From an uncultured Clostridia bacterium (GTDB lineage Bacteria > Bacillota > Clostridia > Oscillospirales > Oscillospiraceae), in NCBI GenBank assembly GCA_946011705.1, contig CAMGCA010000008.1, positions 1 to 19,099 on the forward strand: a stretch of DNA of 19,099 nucleotides. The letters are read 5' to 3'. Shown here piece by piece: positions 6,717 to 12,861 of this stretch. Both the position numbers and the translations under genes were made by a program. The notes under the pieces are model-generated. The model worked only from the letters and a program-made list of their open reading frames with translations, ran no database searches and was not told the origin of the DNA. Positions within the stretch are counted from its first letter, which is position 1, and each line of letters opens with the position of its first letter.

Positions 6717-8216
6717 ATGAAAAAATTGAAATGTATCTGTCTGATCCTGTCCGCGCTGCTGCTGATGCAGAGTGTGATCGTGCCGATGGCGGCCGAAGCT
6801 GAGACCATGCAGACGGAACCCACCGAGACGGAGCAGACTCTGACACCACTGACGGAGGAGCTGCCCTTCGGCACCGTCTGCATCCAGAAGGGCTGCCGAA
6901 CCATCAACGGCATGGCGCCCCTGGCCGGCAGTGAAAAAAAGCTGGATACGGCGCAGTCCGTATTCCTGTTCGAGACAAATTCCAATACCGTGGTCTATGC
7001 TTATAACCCCGACCTGAAGCTCCATCCCGGCACGCTGGCGAAAATTGTCATGGCGCTGATCGTGGTGGAGAACTGTGGTATGGACGACCTTGTGACGGTA
7101 ACGGAGGGCATCCAGTCCTATGTGCCCGCCGGTGTCAACAAGGTGCAGTCGGAAAGCCTGAAGAGTAACGAGGAAATCAAGGTTAAGGATTTGCTGTATT
7201 CCCTGCTGCTGGTCAACGCCAACGACGCGGCGGTGGCTCTGGCCCACCACGTTTCCGGAACCACGGCAGCCTTCCTGGAACTGATGAACAAGCGGGTCAA
7301 GCAGATGGGCTGCACCAATACGGAGTTTGGCAACGTCAGTGGCCTGTATACGGCGGTATCCAACAGCACCGCCCGGGACATGGCGCGCATTGTCATGGAA
7401 GCCATCAAGAATGAGAATTTTAAGGAGATTTTCGGCGCGAAAAGCTACCAGATTCCCGATACCAATATGGTTCAGGGCCGTAAGGAATTCAAAACCCAGA
7501 ACTATATGATCGATGACAGCACCCTGCAGGATTTCTACGACAGCCGTGTCACCGGCGGTTTTGCCTCCTACTATGAGTCCTACGGCGCGTCCATCGTCTG
7601 TACTGCCGAGTACAAGAATATGAACTATATCGCCGTCATTCTGGGGGCGACCCGTACCTTTGCCGAGAACGGCTGGCAGCCTGTGAATTACGGTAACTTC
7701 AATGAAATGGCCAGCCTGCTGGAATATGCCTTCAACAGCTTCAAGATCAACCGGATCATCTACGAGGACATGGCCCTGAGCACCTTCAAGGTCAACGGCG
7801 GCGAGTGCAACGCCGTGGGACAGGCGACTGTGAATGTGGACAGCGTTGTCCCCATTAACGCCCAGATGAAGAACATCCAGATGAACTACAAGGCGGTGGG
7901 CGGCGGCCTGTCTGCCCCCATCAAAAAGGATCAGCTGATCGCGACCCTTGAGGTGGTATACCGCACCTCTGTACTGGCGGAGGTGGAGGTCTACGCCATG
8001 AGCGATGTGAAGCCGGCGGATAAAACCGGTGTGACCATTCGCTCCGCGGCGGTGGAGGGCAGCAAGGCACCTTCCGGCTTACTGTCCGCGCTGGGCACCA
8101 TCTGCGTGATTGTGCTGGGCGCAGCCATCGCCTATATGACCTTCAACGCCTATATGCGCACTCGAATCCGGGCCAGACGTAAGAAGAGGAGATCGCAGCG
8201 CAGGAGGAGTAACTGA
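6717..8216 (+). CDS. D-alanyl-D-alanine carboxypeptidase-like protein with altered active site
   Basis: The fold is that of DacF/PBP5-type (peptidase S11) enzymes, which trim the terminal D-Ala from peptidoglycan stem peptides outside the membrane. The 499-residue protein has a signal peptide (about 1-26), an S11-like domain (about 75-320), a C-terminal beta-rich region with YKAVGGGLSAPIKKDQ, a terminal membrane helix (about 455-475) and a very basic cytoplasmic tail (RARRKKRRSQRRR). All three catalytic motifs differ from the family: SxxK is T106-L-A-K109, SxN is N167-A-N169, KTG is V278-T-G280. Lys109 and Asn169 are kept but the nucleophilic serine is not. It may be a non-catalytic peptidoglycan-binding protein or use threonine. 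ATG 6717 has GAGGG about 6 bases upstream. It overlaps the next gene by one base (TGATG). Confidence 0.85.
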   Translation: MKKLKCICLILSALLLMQSVIVPMAAEAETMQTEPTETEQTLTPLTEELPFGTVCIQKGCRTINGMAPLAGSEKKLDTAQSVFLFETNSNTVVYAYNPDLKLHPGTLAKIVMALIVVENCGMDDLVTVTEGIQSYVPAGVNKVQSESLKSNEEIKVKDLLYSLLLVNANDAAVALAHHVSGTTAAFLELMNKRVKQMGCTNTEFGNVSGLYTAVSNSTARDMARIVMEAIKNENFKEIFGAKSYQIPDTNMVQGRKEFKTQNYMIDDSTLQDFYDSRVTGGFASYYESYGASIVCTAEYKNMNYIAVILGATRTFAENGWQPVNYGNFNEMASLLEYAFNSFKINRIIYEDMALSTFKVNGGECNAVGQATVNVDSVVPINAQMKNIQMNYKAVGGGLSAPIKKDQLIATLEVVYRTSVLAEVEVYAMSDVKPADKTGVTIRSAAVEGSKAPSGLLSALGTICVIVLGAAIAYMTFNAYMRTRIRARRKKRRSQRRRSN

Positions 8217-8782
8217 TGCTGTCCTGGGAGGAACTGAAACGGGAATGCGCCCAGTGCGTCCGTTGCGGCCTGTGTGAGCCCCGTCACAATGTGGTAGTTG
8301 GTGTGGGTGATGCATGCGCGGATATTCTGTTCGTAGGGGAGGGCCCCGGCGAGCAGGAGGATCTGCGGGGAGAACCCTTCGTCGGTCCAGCCGGAAAGCT
8401 TCTGGATGATATGCTGTCCATCATCGACCTGTACCGCGGGGAGAACTGCTATATCTGCAACATTGTCAAGTGCCGGCCGCCTCATAACCGGGACCCGCTG
8501 GAAACGGAGCAGGATGCCTGCATCGGATATCTGCGCAACCAGGTGGCGCTGGTGAAACCGAAGATCATCGTCTGTCTTGGCCGTCTCGCGGCCAAGCGGC
8601 TCATTGACCCGGATTACCGCATTACCCGCCAGCATGGTCAGTGGGTGGAGAAGGGCGGCTTTTGGATGACGGCGATTTACCACCCCTCGGCCCTTCTGCG
8701 TGATGTGACCAAGCGGCCTGAGACCTTCGATGATCTGCTGGCCATACGGGAAAAAGCCCACCAGCTCGGGATCAAGCTGTAA
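8216..8782 (+). CDS. Family-4 uracil-DNA glycosylase (4Fe-4S)
   Basis: This 188-residue enzyme removes uracil from DNA to begin base-excision repair. Cysteines 14, 17, 86 and 102 match the spacing of the iron-sulfur ligands in family-4 UDGs. Motif A is GEGPGEQEDLRGEPFVGPAG (41-60), the middle motif is CNIVKCRPPHNR (81-92), and the C-terminal motif YHPSALLRD supplies the histidine-proline-serine loop. Extra cysteines at 11 and 20 flank the first pair. The start codon shares a base with the upstream stop (TGATG), and AGGAGG inside the upstream gene gives a strong ribosome binding site. The link to an envelope protein gene is probably only operonic. The gene is followed at once by the tRNA-Thr promoter, with no terminator seen in between. 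Confidence 0.93.
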   Translation: MLSWEELKRECAQCVRCGLCEPRHNVVVGVGDACADILFVGEGPGEQEDLRGEPFVGPAGKLLDDMLSIIDLYRGENCYICNIVKCRPPHNRDPLETEQDACIGYLRNQVALVKPKIIVCLGRLAAKRLIDPDYRITRQHGQWVEKGGFWMTAIYHPSALLRDVTKRPETFDDLLAIREKAHQLGIKL

Positions 8783-8789
8783 ATTGTTG

Positions 8790-8818
8790 TTGACAATCTG
8801 CCTGATTTCAGATATAAT
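8790..8818 (+). promoter_or_regulatory. Consensus sigma-A promoter of tRNA-Thr
   Basis: Perfect TTGACA, 17-base spacer, perfect TATAAT, ending 18 bases before the mature tRNA. The -35 box starts 8 bases after the uracil-DNA glycosylase stop. Confidence 0.92.
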
Positions 8819-8836
8819 GACTGGGCTTGAGTTCCT

Positions 8837-8912
8837 GCTAGTGTAGCACAGTCGGTAGTGCATCTCACTCGTAATGAGAAGGTCGCCTGTTCGAGTCAGG
8901 TCACTAGCTCCA
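8837..8912 (+). tRNA. tRNA-Thr (anticodon CGT)
   Basis: The cloverleaf folds fully. The acceptor stem GCTAGTG (8837-8843) pairs with CACTAGC (8902-8908). The D stem is 8846-8849 with 8858-8861, and the anticodon stem TCTCA pairs with TGAGA. The anticodon loop CTCGTAA has CGT at 8870-8872, reading ACG (Thr). The T arm is GCCTG/TTCGAGT/CAGGT with one G-T pair. The CCA end is encoded at 8910-8912. Confidence 0.97.
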
Positions 8913-8913
8913 A

Positions 8914-8950
8914 AAAAACCGCCGTTTTCACCACGAAAACGGCGGTTTTT
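8914..8950 (+). terminator. Intrinsic terminator of tRNA-Thr
   Basis: A perfect 16-bp stem (AAAAACCGCCGTTTTC and its complement, 5-base loop ACCAC) ends in TTTTT, and another T-run follows at 8956-8960. It begins 2 bases after the tRNA CCA and could work in both directions. Confidence 0.93.
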
Positions 8951-8989
8951 CTAACTTTTTAGGGTGGTTTGAAAGACCCCAAAATTGGC

Positions 8990-9009
8990 TTGGCGTTAAT
9001 TTGGCGTTA
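8990..9009 (+). repeat. Short direct repeat TTGGCGTTA x2 downstream of tRNA-Thr
   Basis: TTGGCGTTA occurs at 8990-8998 and 9001-9009 (11-bp period), about 80 bases after the tRNA 3' end, at the edge of an AT-rich patch. Such short repeats beside a tRNA can be leftovers of integrase core or arm sites. That is inference, and no integrase gene is present. Confidence 0.35.
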
Positions 9010-9091
9010 TTTTTTTGAAGGATTCAAATTTTTGGAAAAATGGGATTTTGAAAAACCGGATTTTCCGAACTTTGAAGAATTTGATTTTGAT

Positions 9092-9202
9092 TTTGATTAT
9101 TTCCTCGTTGAATTGTACAATGTTGTTGGACATGGTTTGTCGTATCCTTTCAGAATGTGTGTTGCAACTTCATTCTACCAGAGACCGGCAAGCCGTGTCT
9201 AC
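9092..9202 (-). pseudogene. Truncated 5' end of an IS256-family transposase gene with its leader
   Basis: On the minus strand an ATG at 9133 opens MSNNIVQFNEEIIK, which matches from memory the N-terminus of IS256-family transposases in Clostridia. It is preceded by a leader (9134-9202) with a GAAAGGAT ribosome binding site. After 14 codons the frame runs into AT-rich repeats (KIKIKFFKVRK...) and stops at 8996, giving only 45 codons against about 400 in an intact gene. No DDE residues or right end are present. The left terminal inverted repeat could not be located. This looks like a decayed insertion sequence in the gap between two tRNA genes. The family call rests on a short match and needs a search. 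Confidence 0.5.
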
Positions 9203-9283
9203 TTTTTTGCCGTTTTCAATTTGCGCAATTTATTATACCTTATCCCGTCTCCCACAGGGAAAACTAGGTTCGGATTATATTGG

Positions 9284-9306
9284 TTTGGTGCGAGAGAGGG
9301 GACTCG
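9284..9306. repeat. 23-bp direct copy of the tRNA-Leu 3' end
   Basis: These 23 bases are identical to 9431-9453, which hold the CCA end, the 3' acceptor strand and part of the T arm of tRNA-Leu on the minus strand. Beyond the T-loop start the copies diverge at once. It is either an attachment-site duplication left by an element that used tRNA-Leu, or a tRNA fragment moved by a repeat. Confidence 0.8.
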
Positions 9307-9386
9307 GTACATTATGGTGTCGGCGTCGTCCAGTCGCCGCCGAGCAAATGTCCACCGGACATTTGCATTTTATTGTTCGAGTCCCC
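9298..9386. repeat. Small composite palindromic element
   Basis: GGGGACTCG (9298-9306) and its complement CGAGTCCCC (9378-9386) bound an 89-bp unit. Inside are a 5-bp GC hairpin (9321-9325 with 9335-9339) and a perfect 10-bp hairpin GCAAATGTCC/GGACATTTGC (9344-9353 with 9357-9366). Both ends resemble T-arm sequence. It has no coding capacity and looks like a MITE-like or REP-like repeat lodged beside tRNA-Leu. Confidence 0.6.
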
Positions 9387-9394
9387 ACTGTATC

Positions 9395-9433
9395 AAATAA
9401 CCGGGATACCCCTTTGGGGTATCCCGGTTATTT
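9395..9433 (-). terminator. Hairpin directly at the tRNA-Leu 3' end
   Basis: A perfect 18-bp stem (9395-9412 with 9416-9433) with loop TTT. On the minus strand it begins at the last A of the tRNA CCA and ends in GGTTATTTG, without a long T-run. It probably terminates or protects the tRNA-Leu transcript. Confidence 0.65.
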
Positions 9434-9515
9434 GGTGCGAGAGAGGGGACTCGAACCCCCACGGCGTAACCACACGCACCTCAAACGTGCTTGTCTACCA
9501 TTCCAACACTCTCGC
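9433..9515 (-). tRNA. tRNA-Leu (anticodon GAG)
   Basis: Read on the minus strand, the acceptor stem GCGAGAG pairs perfectly with CTCTCGC. The anticodon stem CACGT/GCGTG (one G-T pair) holds loop TTGAGGT with anticodon GAG, reading CUC and CUU (Leu). A long variable arm of class II type follows. The T arm has loop TTCGAGT. The discriminator A and encoded CCA are at 9436-9433. The length of 83 bases fits tRNA-Leu. Confidence 0.95.
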
Positions 9516-9529
9516 GAATGTGCTAGAGT

Positions 9530-9558
9530 ATTATAACCGTTCCTACAGAATTTGTCAA
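9530..9558 (-). promoter_or_regulatory. Consensus sigma-A promoter of tRNA-Leu
   Basis: On the minus strand perfect TTGACA (9558-9553), 17-base spacer, perfect TATAAT (9535-9530), 15 bases before the mature tRNA 5' end. It matches the strength of the tRNA-Thr promoter. Confidence 0.92.
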
Positions 9559-9577
9559 TACTTTTTCTGCAAAACCC

Positions 9578-9606
9578 TTGCCTTTCGGTGGGCGGTCTGC
9601 TAAACT
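9578..9606 (+). promoter_or_regulatory. Probable promoter of rsmE
   Basis: TTGCCT, 17-base spacer, TAAACT, which would start transcription about 15 bases before the rsmE start codon. It is divergent from the tRNA-Leu promoter 20 bases away. Confidence 0.6.
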
Positions 9607-9629
9607 ATAGAAAACTGGAGGGGAAGGCA

Positions 9630-10355
9630 ATGGTTCGTTTTTTTGTATCCGCTGAGGATTTGGAGAAAGAGGATGTGTCCCTGACCGGGGAGAACGCCCA
9701 GCACGCAAAGGTGCTGCGGCTCAAGCCCGGGGAAATGGTTCTGCTCTGCGACGGAGAGGGCCGCGAGGCCGTCTGTAAGGTGGAATCCACTGACGAATGG
9801 CTTCTGCGCGCGATGGAACGCCGGGAGTCCCAGTCAGAGGCCGCGGTAAAGGTCAGCGTCTACATGGCTCTTCCCAAGGCGGACAAGCTGGAGCACGTCA
9901 TTCAGAAGGCCACGGAGCTGGGGGCGTACGAGATCGTGACCTTTCCATCGGTCCGGTGCGTCTCCCGGCCGGACGAAAAGAGCCTGAAGAAAAAGCTGGA
10001 GCGATGGGAAAAAATCGCGGCCTCGGCGGCGGAGCAGTCCGGCAGAGGGCGGATTCCCAAGGTTCTGGTGCTGGGCAGCTTTTCCGAGGCCCTGACACGG
10101 GCGGCCCAGGCGGACAAAGCCCTGATGTTTTACGAGCACGAGGCGGCCCTGACCCTGAAAATGGCCCTTTCCTCCGGGGGCTACTCCACGGTGAGCCTGC
10201 TCACCGGACCGGAGGGCGGTCTGGAGGAAGCGGAGGTGACCCAGGCCCGGGAAGTGGGCTTGCAGGTCTGCACTCTTGGCAGGCGCATCCTGCGCTGTGA
10301 GACGGCCCCGCTGTGCGCCCTGTCCGCCGTGATGTACGACGCGGGAGAATTCTAA
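9630..10355 (+). CDS. rsmE: 16S rRNA m3U1498 methyltransferase RsmE
   Basis: RsmE methylates N3 of U1498 in 16S rRNA of the 30S subunit, using S-adenosylmethionine. The 241-residue protein is of normal length. It has a PUA-like N-terminal domain (about 1-75, with HAKVLRLKPGE) and a C-terminal SPOUT domain marked by LPKADKLEHVIQKATELG, the GPEGGLEEAE loop and the knot signature LGRRILRCETAPL near the C-terminus. An in-frame upstream extension to 9552 exists, but ATG 9630 is chosen because GGAGG lies about 8 bases upstream and the protein then begins VRFFVSAEDL as in homologues. Often rsmE follows prmA, but here it stands alone between tRNA-Leu and a bidirectional hairpin. Confidence 0.96.
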   Translation: MVRFFVSAEDLEKEDVSLTGENAQHAKVLRLKPGEMVLLCDGEGREAVCKVESTDEWLLRAMERRESQSEAAVKVSVYMALPKADKLEHVIQKATELGAYEIVTFPSVRCVSRPDEKSLKKKLERWEKIAASAAEQSGRGRIPKVLVLGSFSEALTRAAQADKALMFYEHEAALTLKMALSSGGYSTVSLLTGPEGGLEEAEVTQAREVGLQVCTLGRRILRCETAPLCALSAVMYDAGEF

Positions 10356-10368
10356 TTATATATGGTTT

Positions 10369-10393
10369 CAGCCAGCCGGTTTACGGCTGGCTG
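10369..10393. terminator. Shared hairpin between rsmE and the DUF4097 operon
   Basis: A perfect 10-bp stem (CAGCCAGCCG with CGGCTGGCTG, loop GTTTA) lies 14 bases after the rsmE stop and 7 bases after the DUF4097 stop on the other strand. Flanks are AT-rich but without long T-runs, so it may serve as a bidirectional terminator. Confidence 0.7.
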
Positions 10394-10399
10394 ATATGC

Positions 10400-11476
10400 T
10401 TATTTGGAGCGGATGGTGACGCTGCCGCTCATGGAAATCATATCTATGATGCAGGCGCCGTTGCCCCGGACGTATCTGCCGTTTTTCGTGGTATAGGTGA
10501 GGGTGGAGTCAAACTTACCGCTCATGGTGTCCATCTTTACGGAGAACCCGGCGTCCTCCGGCAGGAACAGTTCCAGACCGCCGGAGGCGGTATCGATATC
10601 GATCTCATAGGGCACATTGTCCAGTACCGCCTGCACACCGGCGGAGGCGGAATCGCAGTCCAGCCGGTTCAGGCTGCCTTCGAAATAGATATCTCCGGAG
10701 GCGGTGTCAATGTCCAGTGTATCCACGGTGCAGCTATCAAATTGACATGCGCCGGATGCGGTATCGATGTCCACCTCCTGAATGGTCAGATCCTGCACAG
10801 AAAGCTTTGCGGAAGCGGCATCCACCTTTACCGCCCTGCCGCTCCAATCCATGGGAACCAGAATGTTCAGATCCTTGCTGAATTTGAGATTTTTCAGATC
10901 TCCGAAGGTGGTATTCTTGCAGTATTCGATTTTCAGAGTCCTGCCGTCCTGCTGGCAGATCATGGGGTATTTGGAGGTGTCCTTACCGCTTTCACTGACC
11001 TCGATGTGGCTTACGTTGGCGGGAACCAGCCGGATATTGCCGGACACCCAGTCAATCTCGATTTCCTGAATGTCGGCGCTGAATTGTGCGGCCCCATCGA
11101 TCCTCCAGAAGCTGTCCCCGGAGACGGAATCCTCAAGGCGCAGGTTTTCCGCTGCAATCCAGCCGGAGTCCGGGGAATCCACATAGGCCCATTGGCTGCC
11201 ATTGATAAGCTCCTGCCGGGTGACATGAACGGCGGTTCCCGATGAAAGGTGTGACTTCTGCTGGGCATCTGGAGCGGGCGAGTTCAGAAGCCAGCTGTCT
11301 TTGATTACGGTGGCGGAAATACTGGAGGAATTGCCAATGTCATGTGCTTCAGTGGCTTCAATCTCGGTTATACCGAATAACCCGCCTCTCCAGTTCAGTC
11401 CGAGAAGCAAAAGGCCCAACAGGATGACCAAAACCAGACTCCAAATGATAATACGATTGATGGCGTTACGCTTCAT
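10400..11476 (-). CDS. Membrane-anchored SH3 + DUF4097 (beta-ladder) protein
   Basis: This 358-residue protein has an N-terminal membrane anchor (about 8-28), a bacterial SH3-like segment (about 54-114, with SGTAVHVTR and SQWAYVDSPDSGWIAAENL) and a long repeat region of the DUF4097/adhesin-like type. The repeats are about 20 residues with a core like hDxDTASG: EIDWVSG (140), KVDAASA (217), DIDTASG (236 and 255), DCDSASA (273), DIDTASG (293), KMDTMSG (314), IDMISMSG (344). They should stack as a right-handed beta ladder outside the membrane. It is last in the PadR operon and overlaps the upstream gene by 11 bp. Standard DUF4097 partners lack the SH3 part, which suggests wall contact. The function is unknown, with a role in an envelope-stress circuit inferred from related operons. 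Confidence 0.8.
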   Translation of the reverse strand: MKRNAINRIIIWSLVLVILLGLLLLGLNWRGGLFGITEIEATEAHDIGNSSSISATVIKDSWLLNSPAPDAQQKSHLSSGTAVHVTRQELINGSQWAYVDSPDSGWIAAENLRLEDSVSGDSFWRIDGAAQFSADIQEIEIDWVSGNIRLVPANVSHIEVSESGKDTSKYPMICQQDGRTLKIEYCKNTTFGDLKNLKFSKDLNILVPMDWSGRAVKVDAASAKLSVQDLTIQEVDIDTASGACQFDSCTVDTLDIDTASGDIYFEGSLNRLDCDSASAGVQAVLDNVPYEIDIDTASGGLELFLPEDAGFSVKMDTMSGKFDSTLTYTTKNGRYVRGNGACIIDMISMSGSVTIRSK

Positions 11477-12281
11477 TGTTCACTGCCTCCTTCAAATCCA
11501 GAATGGCCCGAACCAGCCCCTGCACTGCCCCGGTGATGGGGAAAATCAGCCAGGTGATGTACCAGGCCATAGTGGCAAAGCTGATGATGAAATACAGAGC
11601 AAGACCAATGGCCCAGATCATGCTGTTGATGCCCTTTTTCAGACTGCTGTTCCGCCGCAGGGCGGTGGGATTTTCCGCGGGAATCAGTGCGCAGACCAGG
11701 GCGTTGACAGCGCCCAGAATGGGGAAGATCACCCAGGTAATGTGCCAAGCCCCGGTCAGAAAGCTGAGGACCAGATACACCGCAAGGCCGATGGCCCAGA
11801 TGAGACTGCTGACGCTCTTGCCCATCTCGGATTTGGGTTCATCCGCATCTTCCTTCTCAGGGGAATCCTGCTTTTTCGCGCCCAGAATCATCAGCATCGT
11901 TGCCACTGCCACGAAGCACAGCAGTCCGCACAGGCCGAAAATTTCCATGCCCATCTCGCACAGCACGATCAGGGGAAGGGGACAAAGGATATACAGCCCC
12001 ACGGCAATGGCCCGCAGCAGCTTTTTCGTGGGCGTGTCATTGTCAGTGCTTTTCTTCGGTTCCGGTACGGCAGCCGGAACCGTATCATTTCTGCCGAGAA
12101 TCTCGCTCACATCCCCGATGCCGGTGATGGCCAGCCGGTAGGCGGCTTCCTCAGATTTGCCCTGGGCAATCAGGTCGTCATAGCGGTCAAGGGTGTTCTG
12201 CAAAATCTCCTGCCTGGTGTCCTCACAGTTTTCCGCCCCCGCAAACAGAAGCGAAACGTATTGAATAAGCTGCTCCCTCAT
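11466..12281 (-). CDS. HAAS/DUF1700-like membrane protein with duplicated C-terminal segment
   Basis: This 271-residue protein starts with a short helical domain (about 1-65, DRYDDLIAQGKSEEAAYRLAITGIGDVSEIL) of the HAAS/DUF1700 type found next to PadR regulators. A charged linker follows, then membrane helices at about 88-108 and 112-134. The last part is an internal tandem duplication: residues 159-199 and 220-260 share IWAIGLA, a hydrophobic helix, AW-ITW and IFP-GAV. Each copy contains about two membrane segments and is preceded by a short KK/KS-rich lead. It overlaps padR by ATGA and the DUF4097 gene by 11 bp, so the three are translated together. It is probably an envelope stress or signalling component, with no direct functional evidence. 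Confidence 0.78.
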   Translation of the reverse strand: MREQLIQYVSLLFAGAENCEDTRQEILQNTLDRYDDLIAQGKSEEAAYRLAITGIGDVSEILGRNDTVPAAVPEPKKSTDNDTPTKKLLRAIAVGLYILCPLPLIVLCEMGMEIFGLCGLLCFVAVATMLMILGAKKQDSPEKEDADEPKSEMGKSVSSLIWAIGLAVYLVLSFLTGAWHITWVIFPILGAVNALVCALIPAENPTALRRNSSLKKGINSMIWAIGLALYFIISFATMAWYITWLIFPITGAVQGLVRAILDLKEAVNNEA

Positions 12282-12616
12282 ATTCTTTCCTCCAATTCCA
12301 GTAGTTTATCCATAATTTCCTTGGTCTCCGCCCATTCCCGCATCAGCTGCGCGCAGGCCTCCCGGCCCTCCGGGGTGATGGTATAGTACCGCCGTCTGGC
12401 CCCAGCGCCGCTCCCACCCCAGTAGGAGGTGATATAGCCCAGCTCTTCCAGCCGCTTGAAGGCCGTGTACAGGGCGGCTTCCTTCAGTTCAAACCGGCCC
12501 GAGGAGAGGGTGGAGATGGTTTTGTTGATTTCATAGCCGTAGCTGTCGCCCCGCAGCAGCCGCGCCAGAATGATGGCGTCGGTGTGGCCCCGGATCAGAT
12601 CACCGGCAATGGACAT
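12278..12616 (-). CDS. PadR-family transcriptional regulator
   Basis: This 112-residue regulator has a winged-helix DNA-binding domain: ILARLLRGDSYGYEI at the first helices, LKEAALYTAFKRLEELGYI as recognition helix region, and the wing SGAGARRRYYTITPEG. A short C-terminal helix (about 85-112) should dimerise it, as in the small PadR subgroup. ATG 12616 is chosen because GGAGGG lies 6 bases upstream. An earlier ATG at 12622 touches the ribosome binding site, and longer in-frame starts lack one. It heads the operon with the HAAS and DUF4097 genes, the usual neighbours of PadR. A perfect palindrome over its promoter suggests autorepression. Ligand or signal unknown. Confidence 0.93.
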   Translation of the reverse strand: MSIAGDLIRGHTDAIILARLLRGDSYGYEINKTISTLSSGRFELKEAALYTAFKRLEELGYITSYWGGSGAGARRRYYTITPEGREACAQLMREWAETKEIMDKLLELEERI

Positions 12617-12639
12617 ACACATCCCTCCTTGCTGGGGAC

Positions 12640-12668
12640 ATCTTATCACAAAGTACCTCGCCTGTCAA
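12640..12668 (-). promoter_or_regulatory. Sigma-A promoter of the PadR operon
   Basis: On the minus strand perfect TTGACA (12668-12663), 17-base spacer, TAAGAT (12645-12640), giving a leader of only about 17-20 bases before ATG 12616. Confidence 0.85.
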
Positions 12669-12675
12669 GGTACTT
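12651..12675. promoter_or_regulatory. Candidate PadR operator
   Basis: A perfect inverted repeat AAGTACCT-N9-AGGTACTT covers the -35 box and most of the spacer of the padR promoter. The location and GTAC-type symmetry match the autorepression sites known for PadR/LmrR-type regulators. Binding is inferred. Confidence 0.72.
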
Positions 12676-12724
12676 CGGAAGAATAGACACAGGAGCCTCA
12701 AGAAAAAACACATCAAATAAAAAA

Positions 12725-12850
12725 GTCATTCCGAGCCAGCGCGCACGCTGGCGTGGGAATCCGTTTCTCTCCACAGTGTGTCCGTAAACTGACTTGCTTT
12801 GAGAGAACGGATTGCCACACCAGTGACATCGGTCACTGGTTCGCAATGAC
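12725..12850. repeat. REP/MITE-like palindromic intergenic repeat
   Basis: The 126-bp unit begins GTCATTCCGAGCCAG and ends CTGGTTCGCAATGAC. The two ends are imperfect inverted repeats of about 48 bp sharing GTCATT-CGA-CCAG and GG-AATCCGTT-CTCT. Each arm also holds its own hairpin: CCAGCG/CGCTGG (12736-12751) and ACCAGTGAC/GTCACTGGT (12819-12840). On the minus strand it lies 11 bases after the rlmH stop and is followed by TTTTTTATTT, so it can also act as the rlmH terminator. Similar intergenic repeats are common in gut Clostridia. Confidence 0.75.
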
Positions 12851-12861
12851 ATTCTTTGAAC

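Noticed and set aside
8969..9400. 143-codon plus-strand frame with FDFDFDYF low-complexity stretch.
   Set aside because: It runs through the IS remnant and the palindromic element and has no ribosome binding site; the Asp/Phe run comes from GATTTT repeats.
9015..9536. Open frames (173 codons here; also 9280-9603) containing VRERGLEPPRRNHTHLK.
   Set aside because: They are read through tRNA-Leu on the opposite strand and through its copied 3' end. Such translated tRNA proteins are a known artefact.
11301..12386. 361-codon plus-strand frame opposite the HAAS and PadR genes.
   Set aside because: Antisense to well-supported overlapping genes, and Gln/His-rich like other shadow frames.
12584..12852. 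Two short frames (67 and 68 codons) in the region between padR and rlmH.
   Set aside because: They consist of the palindromic repeat and the padR promoter, with no start signals.
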